64,000 nt of DNA from Paramecium octaurelia (lineage: Eukaryota; Ciliophora; Oligohymenophorea; Peniculida; Parameciidae): the NCBI GenBank assembly GCA_905182995.1, contig CAJJDP010000064.1, forward strand, positions 130,627-194,626, given 5' to 3'. The position numbers and the translations under genes were made by a program. Positions 12,075 to 24,882 of this stretch are shown here, in pieces. How positions within the stretch are numbered: position 1 is the stretch's first letter; each line of letters starts with the position of its first letter. The notes below the pieces were generated by a model that saw only the letters and a list, made by a program, of their open reading frames with translations, did not search any database and was not told the origin of the DNA.

Positions 12075-13093
12075 TCTTATTAGATACCAATATCCAATTG
12101 GTTTGTAAATCCAATGCATGAAACATTGACTTCACTAATCCAATATTTATCTTTTCCATTTTCATCAGTATCTAAAATGAAATCACAAGTCCAATCCAAG
12201 ATGGTTTCAACATCTCCTAAGTTGTCAGTCAAATGTTAAAGACATGATGTGAAGAATTTGATGAGTTCAGGCCATGCTTCTGGGGATTCATATTTGTAAG
12301 TTGCTCCAGAGAAAAGAGTTGCTGAAAAAGCATCTTATTTATCAGCTGGCTTCTTGTGGATAACAAACAATGGTTTTGTTCCCATTAAGAAGATTCTGAC
12401 TTCACCTTCCTTGATTCTTGGTAAGAATCTCATATCAATGATGAAGTTTTCTTCGACTTTGTAATACCTTTCACACAATTTAAAGAAACTTTCAAGTGTG
12501 TGATGTTCAACGTGGTTGTCTACTGCTTCAGTGCATTTGATCTTGGTGTCTAATGGTAAGGCTTATCCCTTAACAACTTGGACACCTTCACCAACTTGAA
12601 CTCTCCAGATTCCTTCACCAGTGGATCCTCTGTTTTATTTAAGGACTCTTTCTCCATTGGTCAATGAAGTTGGGAAATTCTTAACCAAGTCATCCCATTT
12701 GAAATAAGCCACTGTGTCAGCTGGGGAAAGTGGAGTTTTATTGAGGTCTACAAGACTCAATTTGGAGTCATATTTCATAAGAGTGTCTGGGTGTGGTGTT
12801 CCAACTACTCCAGCAGCACACATTTCTCTTAAAGCTTGATTGAAGACAGCTTCACCATTTGGAAGATTTCCTGTATTGATTCTTGGAATGTAAGCATCAC
12901 AGTTTTCAATGACATACTTAGTGATGGCTTCCTTCCATTCGTCTCTGAAGAAGATGACTTCAGCAGTCCATCCTACTTCTTTGAAGGCTTCGACAATTGG
13001 AATTGTGTCCTTTCTGTGACCATTCCAAGTTTTGTCTGAGCCTCCTTCTGCTTCGAAAATTGCTACTCTCTTATGAATTTTATTCTAAGCCAT
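12075..13093 (-). pseudogene. Partial copy of ATP-grasp-like gene
   Basis: Copy of 8657-9675 that lacks the last 22 codons and the stop because the block begins inside the gene. Probably an assembly duplicate. Confidence 0.8.
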
Positions 13094-13601
13094 AATTGAT
13101 ATAAGATATTTTATATTTAACTTTTTTCATAATCAAAGAATCAGATTTAAGCTCCTTATGATATTAAAATTATTTTGCACGTGTATTAAATTATTTAAAA
13201 TATCTTTTTTTCATTTAGCATGGAAAATATCTTCTTCATTTTATATTATTAATTAAGAACAGAATTAATTATAATAATGATAATTATAAAATACTTTAAA
13301 TTTTTTCTGTTTAGAAATTTAAGATTAAGTACTTGATACTAAGCTATACTACATTATTAAATGATTCCTTCTATTTTCCTAATTTAGATTCCATAATTTA
13401 TTTTGCTTTCAAAATAATCCAAAATACTATTTAATTTTATAATTTGCATTAAACATTATACTCTAAAGTTGTTTGTTTTAAGATAATAGAGTTTCATAAT
13501 TCTTTTTATAATAATATATTAGTAGGAGACTGATAACTTTTTAACATGCCTTTAAATTTCTTTGACAAATATATTTATAAGTTAATTCATAGTAATTACA
13601 T

Positions 13602-13874
13602 TCATTCTCCCAATTCTACATGATTAACTTCATGTATTTCTTCATAAAGTTCTTCAGAGTACTTATGCTTTGGATCTTGTTTTTTGCTTTTTGAACCTTC
13701 CTCAACTACAGATTAGCTCTTAGATTTAACAAAATAGTTTACTTTTTTGATTTACGGAGGTCTTTTATAGGACGCTTCATTTATAACTGCAATTTATTGA
13801 TCGGGAATATCATTAAAGAAGGTTTTAATCTTTTATATTATTGATTTCTTCTTTTTAAGCGGAGTGCTTTGCAT
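13602..13874 (-). CDS. Second copy of the 90-residue gene
   Basis: Identical to 10184-10456 where compared, offset 3418. Probably the same locus counted again. Confidence 0.5.
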
Positions 13875-14080
13875 GAGGCTTATTTTTAAATAATGTGTAA
13901 TAATATTAACTAAGCATCAATAAATAATGTAAGATTTAAAATGTTGCGGTAATGACGCATTTATATTTTTGTAATTGGAATTAATTTATTGTATGATTAT
14001 ATATGACTTAAGCATGGGAATACGTCTTATTTTTTATTTTAATCTAAAAGGCAACTTCATTTATAAATGCCAATGGAGTG

Positions 14081-14081
14081 N
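14081..14081. other. Single-N sequence joint
   Basis: The block that follows this N begins with the same base as the block after 12074, the point equivalent to 8657. Two blocks starting at one identical base suggest an assembly-graph boundary. Confidence 0.95.
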
Positions 14082-15100
14082 TCTTATTAGATACCAATAT
14101 CCAATTGGTTTGTAAATCCAATGCATGAAACATTGACTTCACTAATCCAATATTTATCTTTTCCATTTTCATCAGTATCTAAAATGAAATCACAAGTCCA
14201 ATCCAAGATGGTTTCAACATCTCCTAAGTTGTCAGTCAAATGTTAAAGACATGATGTGAAGAATTTGATGAGTTCAGGCCATGCTTCTGGGGATTCATAT
14301 TTGTAAGTTGCTCCAGAGAAAAGAGTTGCTGAAAAAGCATCTTATTTATCAGCTGGCTTCTTGTGGATAACAAACAATGGTTTTGTTCCCATTAAGAAGA
14401 TTCTGACTTCACCTTCCTTGATTCTTGGTAAGAATCTCATATCAATGATGAAGTTTTCTTCGACTTTGTAATACCTTTCACACAATTTAAAGAAACTTTC
14501 AAGTGTGTGATGTTCAACGTGGTTGTCTACTGCTTCAGTGCATTTGATCTTGGTGTCTAATGGTAAGGCTTATCCCTTAACAACTTGGACACCTTCACCA
14601 ACTTGAACTCTCCAGATTCCTTCACCAGTGGATCCTCTGTTTTATTTAAGGACTCTTTCTCCATTGGTCAATGAAGTTGGGAAATTCTTAACCAAGTCAT
14701 CCCATTTGAAATAAGCCACTGTGTCAGCTGGGGAAAGTGGAGTTTTATTGAGGTCTACAAGACTCAATTTGGAGTCATATTTCATAAGAGTGTCTGGGTG
14801 TGGTGTTCCAACTACTCCAGCAGCACACATTTCTCTTAAAGCTTGATTGAAGACAGCTTCACCATTTGGAAGATTTCCTGTATTGATTCTTGGAATGTAA
14901 GCATCACAGTTTTCAATGACATACTTAGTGATGGCTTCCTTCCATTCGTCTCTGAAGAAGATGACTTCAGCAGTCCATCCTACTTCTTTGAAGGCTTCGA
15001 CAATTGGAATTGTGTCCTTTCTGTGACCATTCCAAGTTTTGTCTGAGCCTCCTTCTGCTTCGAAAATTGCTACTCTCTTATGAATTTTATTCTAAGCCAT
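14082..15100 (-). pseudogene. Partial copy of ATP-grasp-like gene
   Basis: Copy of 8657-9675 that lacks the last 22 codons because the block starts inside the gene. Probably an assembly duplicate. Confidence 0.8.
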
Positions 15101-15608
15101 AATTGATATAAGATATTTTATATTTAACTTTTTTCATAATCAAAGAATCAGATTTAAGCTCCTTATGATATTAAAATTATTTTGCACGTGTATTAAATTA
15201 TTTAAAATATCTTTTTTTCATTTAGCATGGAAAATATCTTCTTCATTTTATATTATTAATTAAGAACAGAATTAATTATAATAATGATAATTATAAAATA
15301 CTTTAAATTTTTTCTGTTTAGAAATTTAAGATTAAGTACTTGATACTAAGCTATACTACATTATTAAATGATTCCTTCTATTTTCCTAATTTAGATTCCA
15401 TAATTTATTTTGCTTTCAAAATAATCCAAAATACTATTTAATTTTATAATTTGCATTAAACATTATACTCTAAAGTTGTTTGTTTTAAGATAATAGAGTT
15501 TCATAATTCTTTTTATAATAATATATTAGTAGGAGACTGATAACTTTTTAACATGCCTTTAAATTTCTTTGACAAATATATTTATAAGTTAATTCATAGT
15601 AATTACAT

Positions 15609-15881
15609 TCATTCTCCCAATTCTACATGATTAACTTCATGTATTTCTTCATAAAGTTCTTCAGAGTACTTATGCTTTGGATCTTGTTTTTTGCTTTTTG
15701 AACCTTCCTCAACTACAGATTAGCTCTTAGATTTAACAAAATAGTTTACTTTTTTGATTTACGGAGGTCTTTTATAGGACGCTTCATTTATAACTGCAAT
15801 TTATTGATCGGGAATATCATTAAAGAAGGTTTTAATCTTTTATATTATTGATTTCTTCTTTTTAAGCGGAGTGCTTTGCAT
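15609..15881 (-). CDS. Third copy of the 90-residue gene
   Basis: Identical to 10184-10456 where compared, offset 5425. Confidence 0.5.
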
Positions 15882-15981
15882 GAGGCTTATTTTTAAATAA
15901 TGTGTAATAATATTAACTAAGCATCAATAAATAATGTAAGATTTAAAATGTTGCGGTAATGACGCATTTATATTTTTGTAA

Positions 15982-16704
15982 TTGGAATTAATTTATTGTA
16001 TGATTATATATGACTTAAGCATGGGAATACGTCTTATTTTTTATTTTAATCTAAAAGGCAACTTCATTTATAAATGCCAATGGAGTGAATTCAGGAAGAA
16101 TTTATTTGGCACAAAAATTTTCATAAAAATTAATTATCTTAAATCGTTATTTAAGCTGCATGGTAAAAACTAAATTGGATCTAAAAATATAAGGCACTTC
16201 AGAATATTTAAAATAAAATGGAAAGAGATTAATAATTGCTTATTTTTGCAGATTTATGTTGTATTAGATATTTACTAATTTATTGATACTTATCACTATT
16301 ATTTTAGAAAATAGAAGGCTTAAACATTGAATTTAGTAGTCTCCCTAACATCTTTAAAATAAGAATTTGTTTATACTAAAGATTTTTTTTTAAAATTGTT
16401 TGCCAAGAATTTCTCCAAATTTTCTTTAATTCTCAGCAAGTTTATTATTGATGCTTTGATAAATAATGCGGACACAATTAAATAGATATATTTTGATAGA
16501 TTAGAGCTTTGCCTGAAGATTAGTCAATATTTAATTAACTATCCAATTTCCAAAATTAAGTTTCATTAAGAGGATTTTTTTGTAATTAAGTAACATATGT
16601 TTCAAAAAAGATATTATCGCAACACTATAAAGAATTTATCAATGTTACAATTAAGATAATCGAAGGATAGAAATCCCCTTGCACATGTAAAGGAGTGGAA
16701 ATGA
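15982..16704 (+). CDS. Second copy of the tentative 240-residue ORF
   Basis: Matches 10557-11279 at offset 5425. The same caution applies: the frame is long but has no recognised family. Confidence 0.3.
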
Positions 16705-17693
16705 TCACGCAACTTATTCAAGAAATCAATATCAACATTACAGAGAAAAAATTCTATCTTACATTAATACAAATTCATAAAATGAGATTTTGATGTCAAA
16801 TTCTGTCTAAAATTCAACTAAAAAAAATTAGAACTACAAAGTAATTTGTGGTGTTATCATTTTCATAAATAGAGAGGAACGAAGTGATTATTTCATATGC
16901 TATTATTCAATTTATAAGAAATTTGACTAGAGTATATAATACATGCTATTTTTGAGGACTTAAATTGTAGTTAATGATAATTTCCAATTTGTTAATATTA
17001 ATAGCTCAAAGACTAATATCAAAGCTTGATTACTATAAAGTTTTTAAAATATTGATTTTAGTGAAATATTGAATAAAATCTGTACTAATAAACAAATTTA
17101 ATTACACTGCCAAAAAATACAATATGAAAAGTACCTTCCTTTAAAATTCTTTATGAGTAAATAACCGTTAAAATTACCTATGTAGTCGATAAAGTAAACT
17201 TTGGATGGTAATTTTTAAATTTATTGGATAATTTTATTTGATATCGCAGATAAAATTAGTTGAAAACCATTTTTGCAAAAAATGTCTTTAATAACAATAA
17301 AGTAACTCAAATTGAAATTATGCAAACTTGGAAAGAAATTTTTATCATATTTTTACCAACTCTGTTATTAAAATTTTTGACTTGGTTAAATTTATTTAAT
17401 TAAGCAAAATCAAAAATCAATTCAGACGATAGAAAATAATTGCTCCTAGTTAAAATATTTTTTTTATAAAGTTAGCAAATTAGCGTAATAAGCGCTCAAA
17501 TAAATTAATAAATTCAAAAATAAGCTAAACTTTAAACTAAAGCTTATAAATAGGCGTCAGATGATAAAAAAAATTTTCTTGTTTGAGTATATGCGTTCAG
17601 ATCATATAACAATTTTACTGCAGGTTCTTAAAAAAAACTAAATTTTACTCTGCAAACATAACGAATGAATAAACGAAATAAAAATTAAATATT
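16705..17693. other. AT-rich stretch without a supported gene
   Basis: The first 800 bases repeat 11280-12073. The remainder is unique, AT-rich and shows no convincing frame, RNA gene or repeat. Confidence 0.4.
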
Positions 17694-18968
17694 TCATTGT
17701 TTTAATGCTTTAAACTATTTTTAATAGTTTTCCCACTCTTTTCGAATAGTTTCCCTTAGCTGTTTTCTTTTTTGATTGATTTCATTCATATTTCTTTTGA
17801 GAATCAACAATTCTGTTAATATTTCTTTGTCTGTGTGTTAAGATTCTCCTTTTTAAGTTTTGGCATTTACTTCGCAACAAAAATTTCTTGTTTCTTCATC
17901 ATCATCCTCGTCCTCTTCTAACTATTCTAATTATTAATTAACTTTCTTTTTTAACTTTCGCTATTATCTCTTTTTTCTTTATTTCTCCTTTTTTGCTTCA
18001 ATTTATTTTTCTTCTTGCTCTATATATGCAATAAGCATTTGTTGTTATTTCTCAAATTCTATTTGCTGAATTCTACTCTAAATTTTCTATATGATTAATT
18101 ATTTAAGCTATAATATTTTGGATTAATTTTACAATTCTTATAAAATTTATTTTTAATTGATACTTCTATATAAATTGATCCCTACCATTAAAAATTTGCT
18201 CTAAAATCAAAGAACTAATTGCTCTTAATAATTTCAATTTAAAATTCTCTTAAATTTAAATTTCTAATACTGTTGTACCAAATTTTAAAATTTTATCGAA
18301 GAGAATATACTATGCATACTCAAATAAGAAAATACATCATAATTAATTATTATTTAATTATCTCTTTATCGAATAAATTCATTGAATTTGATGTTGTCCT
18401 CAGGATCCACAATATCATTTATGTGCATAATAATATCTTTTTCATTATTAATGTTCTCATTTACTTGCATTTATTTAAGAAAGTAATTTACTTGAGCCTT
18501 AAAAACATCAGCACGTATTATAATTTCGAATTCTCCTTTGTATAAAAACTTTGGAAAATCCATTAAACTTAATTTATTTTGACCAAGCAAATTAAGGGAA
18601 TGCTTTTGTTTGTAATTACTAAATAAATCACTTTTTTTTTATCCAAAATTGTTTGAAGGATGAATTTCACATTAGATTCTATATTGCTTTAAATCACTTT
18701 ATAAAAATAAGAATTTATCATGCCTACTCAAAAAAGTTTGATATAACTCTTTTTATTAACTTATAAGATCGTTGGCACATTTTTTACAAACTAATAGTTC
18801 TCTACATGCTGATATAAATTCAGAATCAGAAAAGTTTGAATTCCTTTCGAATTCTTTTTCGTTTATTAAATTCTATTCTATATGGCTTGACTTTATAGAT
18901 GATGGATTATCAATAGTTTTTAAAGTTCCTTAGACAAACTACACTTATTTCTTTTAATTTGCTTTCAT
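17694..18968 (-). CDS. Coiled-coil protein, family not recognised
   Basis: Predicted 407 residues after removal of introns 18310-18335 (26 nt) and 18108-18132 (25 nt), both TAG-ended. The N-terminal part has two CxxC-like cysteine pairs (CKKC near residue 65). Residues 270 to 330 are rich in Lys/Gln/Glu and should form a coiled coil, followed by an acidic run of Glu and Asp and a basic C-terminus. No membrane segment is seen. A single-stranded coil or cytoskeletal role is possible but not shown. Confidence 0.7.
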
Positions 18969-19096
18969 AAAATAATTATTAAAATATGAGAAGATTATAA
19001 TGAATCATAGCCTTATTTATAATTACGTATATGATAAAAAAACAAATTGATCCTGAAAAACTTTATGAAGCCAAAATGAAATATTAGTTATATTGA

Positions 19097-20376
19097 TCAA
19101 TCAGACTGTTATAAATCTTCCCTTTTAATTTTCTATTCTTCAATTAATTAATCTATTTCATTTTTTTCAAACCACTTAATTCTTTTTCCTTCATTCCATT
19201 CTCCTACTTTCACTTCTTTATTTTATAAATAGTAAATTCCAATTCCATGTTACCTACCTTTTACAAATGTATATTTACATACCTTGAATCCAAGTACCTA
19301 TATATTTTCTTCCATCAGCCCATTCGAAAACTCCTTTACCATGTTTTTTATCTTCTTCATATTCCTATTTTAGAACTAACTTATTACTCCAGTATATTTC
19401 CTTCCATCTTGCCAGATTATCTATCCTTTCCCATGCATTTTGTTCTTCTTCCATGATCCTCTATAAACTCTTTTGTCTGGCCAAATGTAGGTACCTTCAC
19501 CATGAATGTCATTTTATAAAAATTCACCTTTAAATAATTAAATCTACTATTTTACCATCATATCTAGATCCATCTGCAAAATTCAGAATACCTTTGCCAT
19601 GTTTTTTCCCTTCAAAATATTAACCCTCATATTTAGCACCATCAGGCCAATTTTCAACTCCTCTTCCATGTTGCTTATCGTTTTCCCACTTTAAATTAAT
19701 AACAAGACTTACTTCTCCTTCATATTTTGCTCCATTCACATGTACGTATGTACCTTTTCCATTGGCCTTATCATTTTTCCATTCTCCATCATAAACATCT
19801 CCATCAGCATGAGTCAATTTCCCCTAAAATTATAAATTTAAATACCCTTCCTGATGACTTGTCTTCTACCCACTCCCCTTCATAGACGGAACCATCAGGC
19901 CACTTTTACCTACCAAAACCATCTCTCATTCCGTTCTTCCATTCTCCTTCATAAACAGCTCCAGACTCTAATTAAATGGGAGGCAGCTTTTTTCTTTCAT
20001 TGCAATTCATTGTACTTTTAATTAAATCATTTCCTTCTTAGTTATTTGCGACATTCATGCTAACTGAATGATTTGCTGAGATATTTAACTATTTATCTTA
20101 TTCTTAAGACTTTTTTGAGTTCTCATCAACATTTTTAGCAGGTGTTTCTTTAACGGCTTCTTTTTTTGGCTCTTTTTTGGTTTCTTTTTTCTATTTTTGT
20201 TATTCTTAATCGACAACAAATCTCTCATGATCCTTTGCTTGAACTTTTTATTCTTGTTGTGTAATATCATTTTCAGAATTGTCATGTTTAGGTTTTACTT
20301 TATCTCTCCCTACTTTTAATTCGGTAGTCTCATTCTCCTATTTAGCACAGCATGATTAACAATTAGCAGCACCCAT
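19097..20376 (-). CDS. MORN-repeat protein, N-acylated
   Basis: Predicted 385 residues. The start MGAANCQSCC fits N-myristoylation plus cysteine acylation, so membrane attachment is likely. A Lys/Glu-rich linker is followed from about residue 150 by at least eight MORN repeats (Y-x-G-x-W...G-x-G pattern, for example [15 protein letters not shown]). Such repeats bind membranes or partner proteins at cortex and cilia. Five introns are needed: 19824-19845, 19689-19712, 19528-19555, 19365-19387 and 19258-19282. Three of them (the second, third and fifth) end in AAG instead of TAG, and only that choice keeps the MORN register. Confidence 0.88.
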
Positions 20377-20505
20377 ATTATTTATTTAAATATTAAATAT
20401 TAATATAGAAGAACAAAAAATTCATTTCATAGTTCGATTATGGATTTCAAATTGTTTACAGAAATAAGTTATTCAGATTAATATTTTCCTTTTTGTATAA
20501 ATTAA

Positions 20506-20949
20506 ATGTTTAAATTTCAATAATTATTGATCACTAAATTTTGCTCTTATAGAAGTGTAATTATTCCAAAAGAGAAATTAGAATGTAGGTTTAGCAAAAG
20601 TTCTGGACCTGGAGGCTAACATGTTAATAAAACAAACTCCAAAGCAGAAATAAGATTCAATCTATAAACTGCGGATTGGTTAAATGATGATCAGAAAAAA
20701 AAATTCATTCGACTCTATCCTAATTATGTAAATAAAGAAGGGGAAATTATCTTAACAAGCCAATTTACTAGAGAATAATCTAAAAATTTAGAAGATGCAA
20801 TTGATAAATTAAAAGAAATGATCTTCGAATGCAGCAAGCCAGACAAAACTCAATTTACGATACCTCCTCCTAGTTAATATAAAATTTAATAAAGAGTTTA
20901 ATGTAAAAGGCAGAGGTCAGATGTGAAAAAAACAAGAAATATCAAATGA
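20506..20949 (+). CDS. MRPL58: ICT1-type peptidyl-tRNA hydrolase
   Basis: Predicted 147-residue class-I release-factor-like protein of the ICT1/Pth4 family, which rescues stalled mitochondrial ribosomes. The catalytic loop reads SSGPGGQHVNKTNSKAE near residue 30, with the GGQ glutamine encoded by TAA. A short basic N-terminus after ATG 20506 fits a mitochondrial presequence; an in-frame ATG at 20440 is an alternative. The C-terminus is basic (RQRSDVKKTRNIK), as in ICT1, for ribosome binding. No intron. Confidence 0.9.
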
Positions 20950-21010
20950 AGTGTGTAGCTTTTATTTGTGTAAATTAAATTAGATTTTTCTAAACACAAA
21001 CAATAAATTA

Positions 21011-22695
21011 TCACAGAACTGATGCCATCCTTTCTATAAGCTTTGTATCGCAAAGTGCACTTTTTAAGTATAAATCATGCAATTTCCCCATTAAAATAGC
21101 ATTCTATCTCAAATCATCAAATCTAAACGTTATAACCTATATTAAAATTTAATCAATACAATTTCCAACAATTTATAGAACTCTCTTGATCCAATTCTTG
21201 TAATTAAGTAGCTATATGCAATTTCATATATTTCTTGAGGTGTTATTTCTCTAACTTCTTTCAACCTCTATAAAACTGATTAAATATCATAAATACTTTT
21301 TCTTTCAATATCAGCATAAAATTCTTAATTATCATTTTCTGTGATATAATAGGATTTTACTATCTCAGCTAATTCTGTTGACGTAAACTCATGTTTCAAA
21401 GACGAAATTTTGTTCATCATTATTTTAAATAGTTTCCTATTTTTTTAATATATTATATTACTTCGATCCTCTATAAGAAAGTAAAAAACTTTTTATAATT
21501 AATTTCAATTCTGATAACTCGTATTTATCAAAATCCTATAAAATCTTACTTTCCAATTTTTATATAAGCACTTCACTACCAAATTCAAAGCCAAATCCTT
21601 AACTTATTAAACAAATTTATTCGAAATTCAGTTTATCAAATTATTACAATAGGTATTTTTCTACTGTATTAAAATAGTCTTTGAATTATTAGCTTTTAAC
21701 AATATCAGCGGTATCTTATTTTTCACAGAGTTATCCCATAACAAGTACTCCCTATATTATTGTATTAATCGGCAATTATTAATAGATTTACTAATCTTAT
21801 GAATTTAATAACATAATTCCTACTAAACCTCTGACAAATTATTTTGTTCTAAGAATAAATATCATTAAATACCCTCTCTAAACTCTCCAATAGCACATCA
21901 AAGTAGTAATAACGGATTAATATTATTAATTTATATCTTGCAATTTATTGATCTAATCCTATATTTAATTCTCACATTAATCCCAAAATTAATCTGAACC
22001 CTCTTTTTAATTGCTTAAATGTGATAAGATTTCCAACAGCTACTCAAGTTTTAATTTAGACATTCTATTCAAAATTGATATTTCTAATTATCCCCAAATC
22101 TCATGTTCTGAAGGAAGACATAAAATATCAAGCAATTTTGTAATTTTTACTAAATTTTCAACATCGCTTATAATTCTTATTTGTTTTGTTAAAATAGCTT
22201 AAAACTCTTAAAATTCATATCTTATCAGATCATCTTCTGAAATTTTGTCTGCGAATTAAATAAAGGCATTAACACAAGACATTAAATTTTTCTCTGTTAA
22301 TTAAACTTTAAGTGTTCCTAAAAAATTAAACATTTCTTCTGGATGCTTAAATTCACTAGAATATTAGATGTTGATGTTATCAATAAAAACTTTTGCAAAA
22401 TCTACTTTTCCATAATTCACCTCGTGTTCTCTTGCTTATCTTATAGTTTAAGTGTGAACTTCCTTTTCATTTTTTATTTTCATTTTTTCATATTCTTCTC
22501 TCTTTTTTCTAAGATCAGCTAAATATTCCTCCTTTCCTCTCCAATCTTTACTTATTAAGAATATTGTATACCACCAGTTTAATTTTAATTCTTTTCATCT
22601 TTTTTTCCTGTTTATTATTACTTTTATTCTTTTTTCCAGAAAAAATTAAAGGCAGGTCTAAATAAGCTCTTTCGGTAACACTTAATAATATTCAT
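21011..22695 (-). CDS. Unknown helical protein, possibly mitochondrial
   Basis: Predicted 528 residues after four introns: 22546-22571 (26 nt, AAG acceptor), 21849-21872, 21437-21461 and 21137-21159. Spliced length is an exact multiple of three. The first 25 residues are basic with aromatic residues and no acid, fitting a mitochondrial targeting peptide. The rest looks like a chain of amphipathic helices, with a conserved-looking WRGKEEYLADLRKKREE segment early on. No family recognised; an organellar RNA-related helical repeat protein is a guess. Confidence 0.7.
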
Positions 22696-24216
22696 AAAAT
22701 ATAATTAAATAATAATAATTAAATATATTCTAAACAATATACATATATTATTTTTGATTTAAAAATATTTGTAAAATGATTACTTATTTTTTGTAGTAGG
22801 CTAATCTTTTTAAAGGGATAATAAACTTATATCATAGAATATGCGATTCTTTATTGTAATAGTCATTAAAATTCCAATTTATAATTGAATATGATAAAAA
22901 ATAAATTTAGTATTCTTATTTACTGTTTTCAAATAATTAACAAGAATATTCGATATAATAATATAATTAAGTAAGAAAATGAAACTTTTTTCTTTTATTT
23001 GAATGAATTATACATAGAATTTTATATATTGAGATATCACTAATTTGCTCTGAGATTTCAGTAAACAGACATAATTAGAATTTATTCCAATTTCTTTTCA
23101 ATTAGTGGAAATTAAACTTTGTACTATTACATTATTATTATAAAATAGACTACCTTATATTCCTTTGGATTAGAATTCAAAATTTGAATCTTTTATTGTA
23201 TTATTCTAAAGAAATAAAAATTAAGAAGGGCTGAATTTTTAAAAAGTTTATTATAATAAGGGCTTAAATGATTATAAATTCAAATAATACCCCTGGTTTT
23301 AAATTATTCGTTTCAAACCATATCAAAAAATATCTTCAAATATGAATCAATTGAAATTGTAGTATGTAAAATCAATGGAGTTTGATAGAATTATCATTAT
23401 TCTCAATCTTCAACTATCAAATTTTAGGAATAAGCAAATTAACTGACTTTATTCATTAAATATAGATATAAATGAAATGTAAAAATTAATAACTTTATTA
23501 AAAATGAATGATCTGGCATTACTATTATGTTAATTAACACAATATTTAGAGAATCATAATGTTTATCATAATTAGAAATTTGAAATGTAATTTAATAGTG
23601 ATGCCTAGAAAACAATTATTCTGTTATAATATAATATTTCAAATATTTAAAAATTAATTTAAGTTTAAAATTTATCAAGATTCCTGATTTTTAGTATATA
23701 TGTAACCTTTCCATATTATTACTTTATATCTAATTATATTGTTTCTAATTTGATAAGAATTTTAATTCAGATATCTCTTACAATAAAGCACAGTATTTCA
23801 AAATAAGAAACCATTTTTTGCTTTTCAAGAGGCTTTGCATTAAAATTTTTGATCATTATAAATTTCTATATGTAATTCAATATAAAAGTTATCAAGATTT
23901 AGTGAATTCTTTATTAAATGAATAATTGAAGTACTTTTATGTAAAAATTCTTACTTTTATTATAACTTAATTCAAAAAATAAATTTAGATCCTTAATATT
24001 TTACAGAATCTAATTACATATATAGAATTTGAACATTTTAAGAATATCGATTCTTATTTAGTTTTACATAAGTATTTGCAATTATTTTTAGTATGCAAAG
24101 ATCTAACTAAAAATTACAAAGTATTCCCAGATATTTGTGATTAATGCTAAAATAAAGATATTTTTTATTATTAGATATAAGATAATAAGATTAAGTATAC
24201 TCATTAAAATTAAGGA
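22696..24216. other. AT-rich gene-poor stretch
   Basis: About 1.5 kb with several open plus-strand fragments (for example around 23510-23890 and 23900-24430) interrupted by TGA and frame changes. They could be relics of a decayed gene, but in a one-stop code such fragments also arise by chance. No known family, RNA gene or repeat was recognised. Confidence 0.4.
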
Positions 24217-24564
24217 TCATTAGTTTTTTAAGATCTGAGGATTTACCCAATAGAGATGTGGTTTCTAATTTATTAACTTTTAAACTAGCCTTCCTATTGC
24301 CATCGCAGGTTCCTTCTAATTAAATTAGCAATGAACAATGTTAAGGTTAAATCTCACTTTTTTATTGCTATTTTATTTTTTTCTGAGTCCTTCACTTTTA
24401 ATTTGGGCTGTTTCTACGAGAGAATTGTTAGTTTATGATAAAATCTTATTAGAAAAGTCATCGTTGCATTGAGTGTCATCTACATCTAGATTTCTATAAG
24501 ATTCCAAAGGCTGCATGAAAATAGGTTTAGGCCCAATAAGTTGATTTTAATTAAATTAGAGCAT
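24217..24564 (-). CDS. Small disordered protein, tentative
   Basis: Open frame of 115 residues from ATG 24564. The N-terminal half is polar and acidic (NLDVDDTQCNDDF), then a basic cluster with KKVRFNL, which fits the RVxF pattern used to bind protein phosphatase 1. Two in-frame 21-base segments in the 3' half look like possible introns, and a second frame is also open there, so the C-terminus is uncertain. Confidence 0.45.
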
Positions 24565-24882
24565 ATTTTTATTTCTTATTAATATGTACTTAAATTAATT
24601 ACGATATCGATTCTTATCTTTAAAGAATTAATACCGATTTATATAACTTTTGAGTTTGTGAAAATGGAATTTTTGTTAAATATGTTATTACATCATCATC
24701 ATCATCACATAATTGACAATAAATAATTCAAAATTATGAATAACTTTGAAACCATTCAGAGTAATATTTGCGCTTATAGTTTGTATTGAATAGTATGATT
24801 AAATCAGGGAGGAAGAGATATTACAATGATAGATTTAGATCTTAATAAAATTAATTTAACTATAATATAATCATTTAAAAAT
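24565..24882. other. Intergenic with a short CAT repeat
   Basis: About 320 AT-rich bases. A short run of ATC/CAT triplets lies near 24692-24707. No gene seen. Confidence 0.5.

Larger units (their letters stand above)
12075..14080 (+). repeat. Repeat unit, copy 2 (2,006 bp)
   Basis: It matches 8657-10662 and 14082-16087. Its right end falls exactly after the G of a GAATTC hexamer that is intact in the other copies. It carries the ATP-grasp-like gene without its last 22 codons, and the 90-residue gene. Confidence 0.93.
14082..17498 (+). repeat. Repeat unit, copy 3 (3,417 bp)
   Basis: It matches 8657-12073. From 17499 onward the sequence is unique, so this copy appears to carry the true right-hand junction while copy 1 carries the true left-hand one. 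Confidence 0.93.

Noticed and set aside
5948-17498. A true tandem gene amplification of the ATP-grasp-like gene
   Set aside because: Every copy junction is a single N, two blocks start at the identical base, and no divergence was seen; overlapping contigs explain it better.
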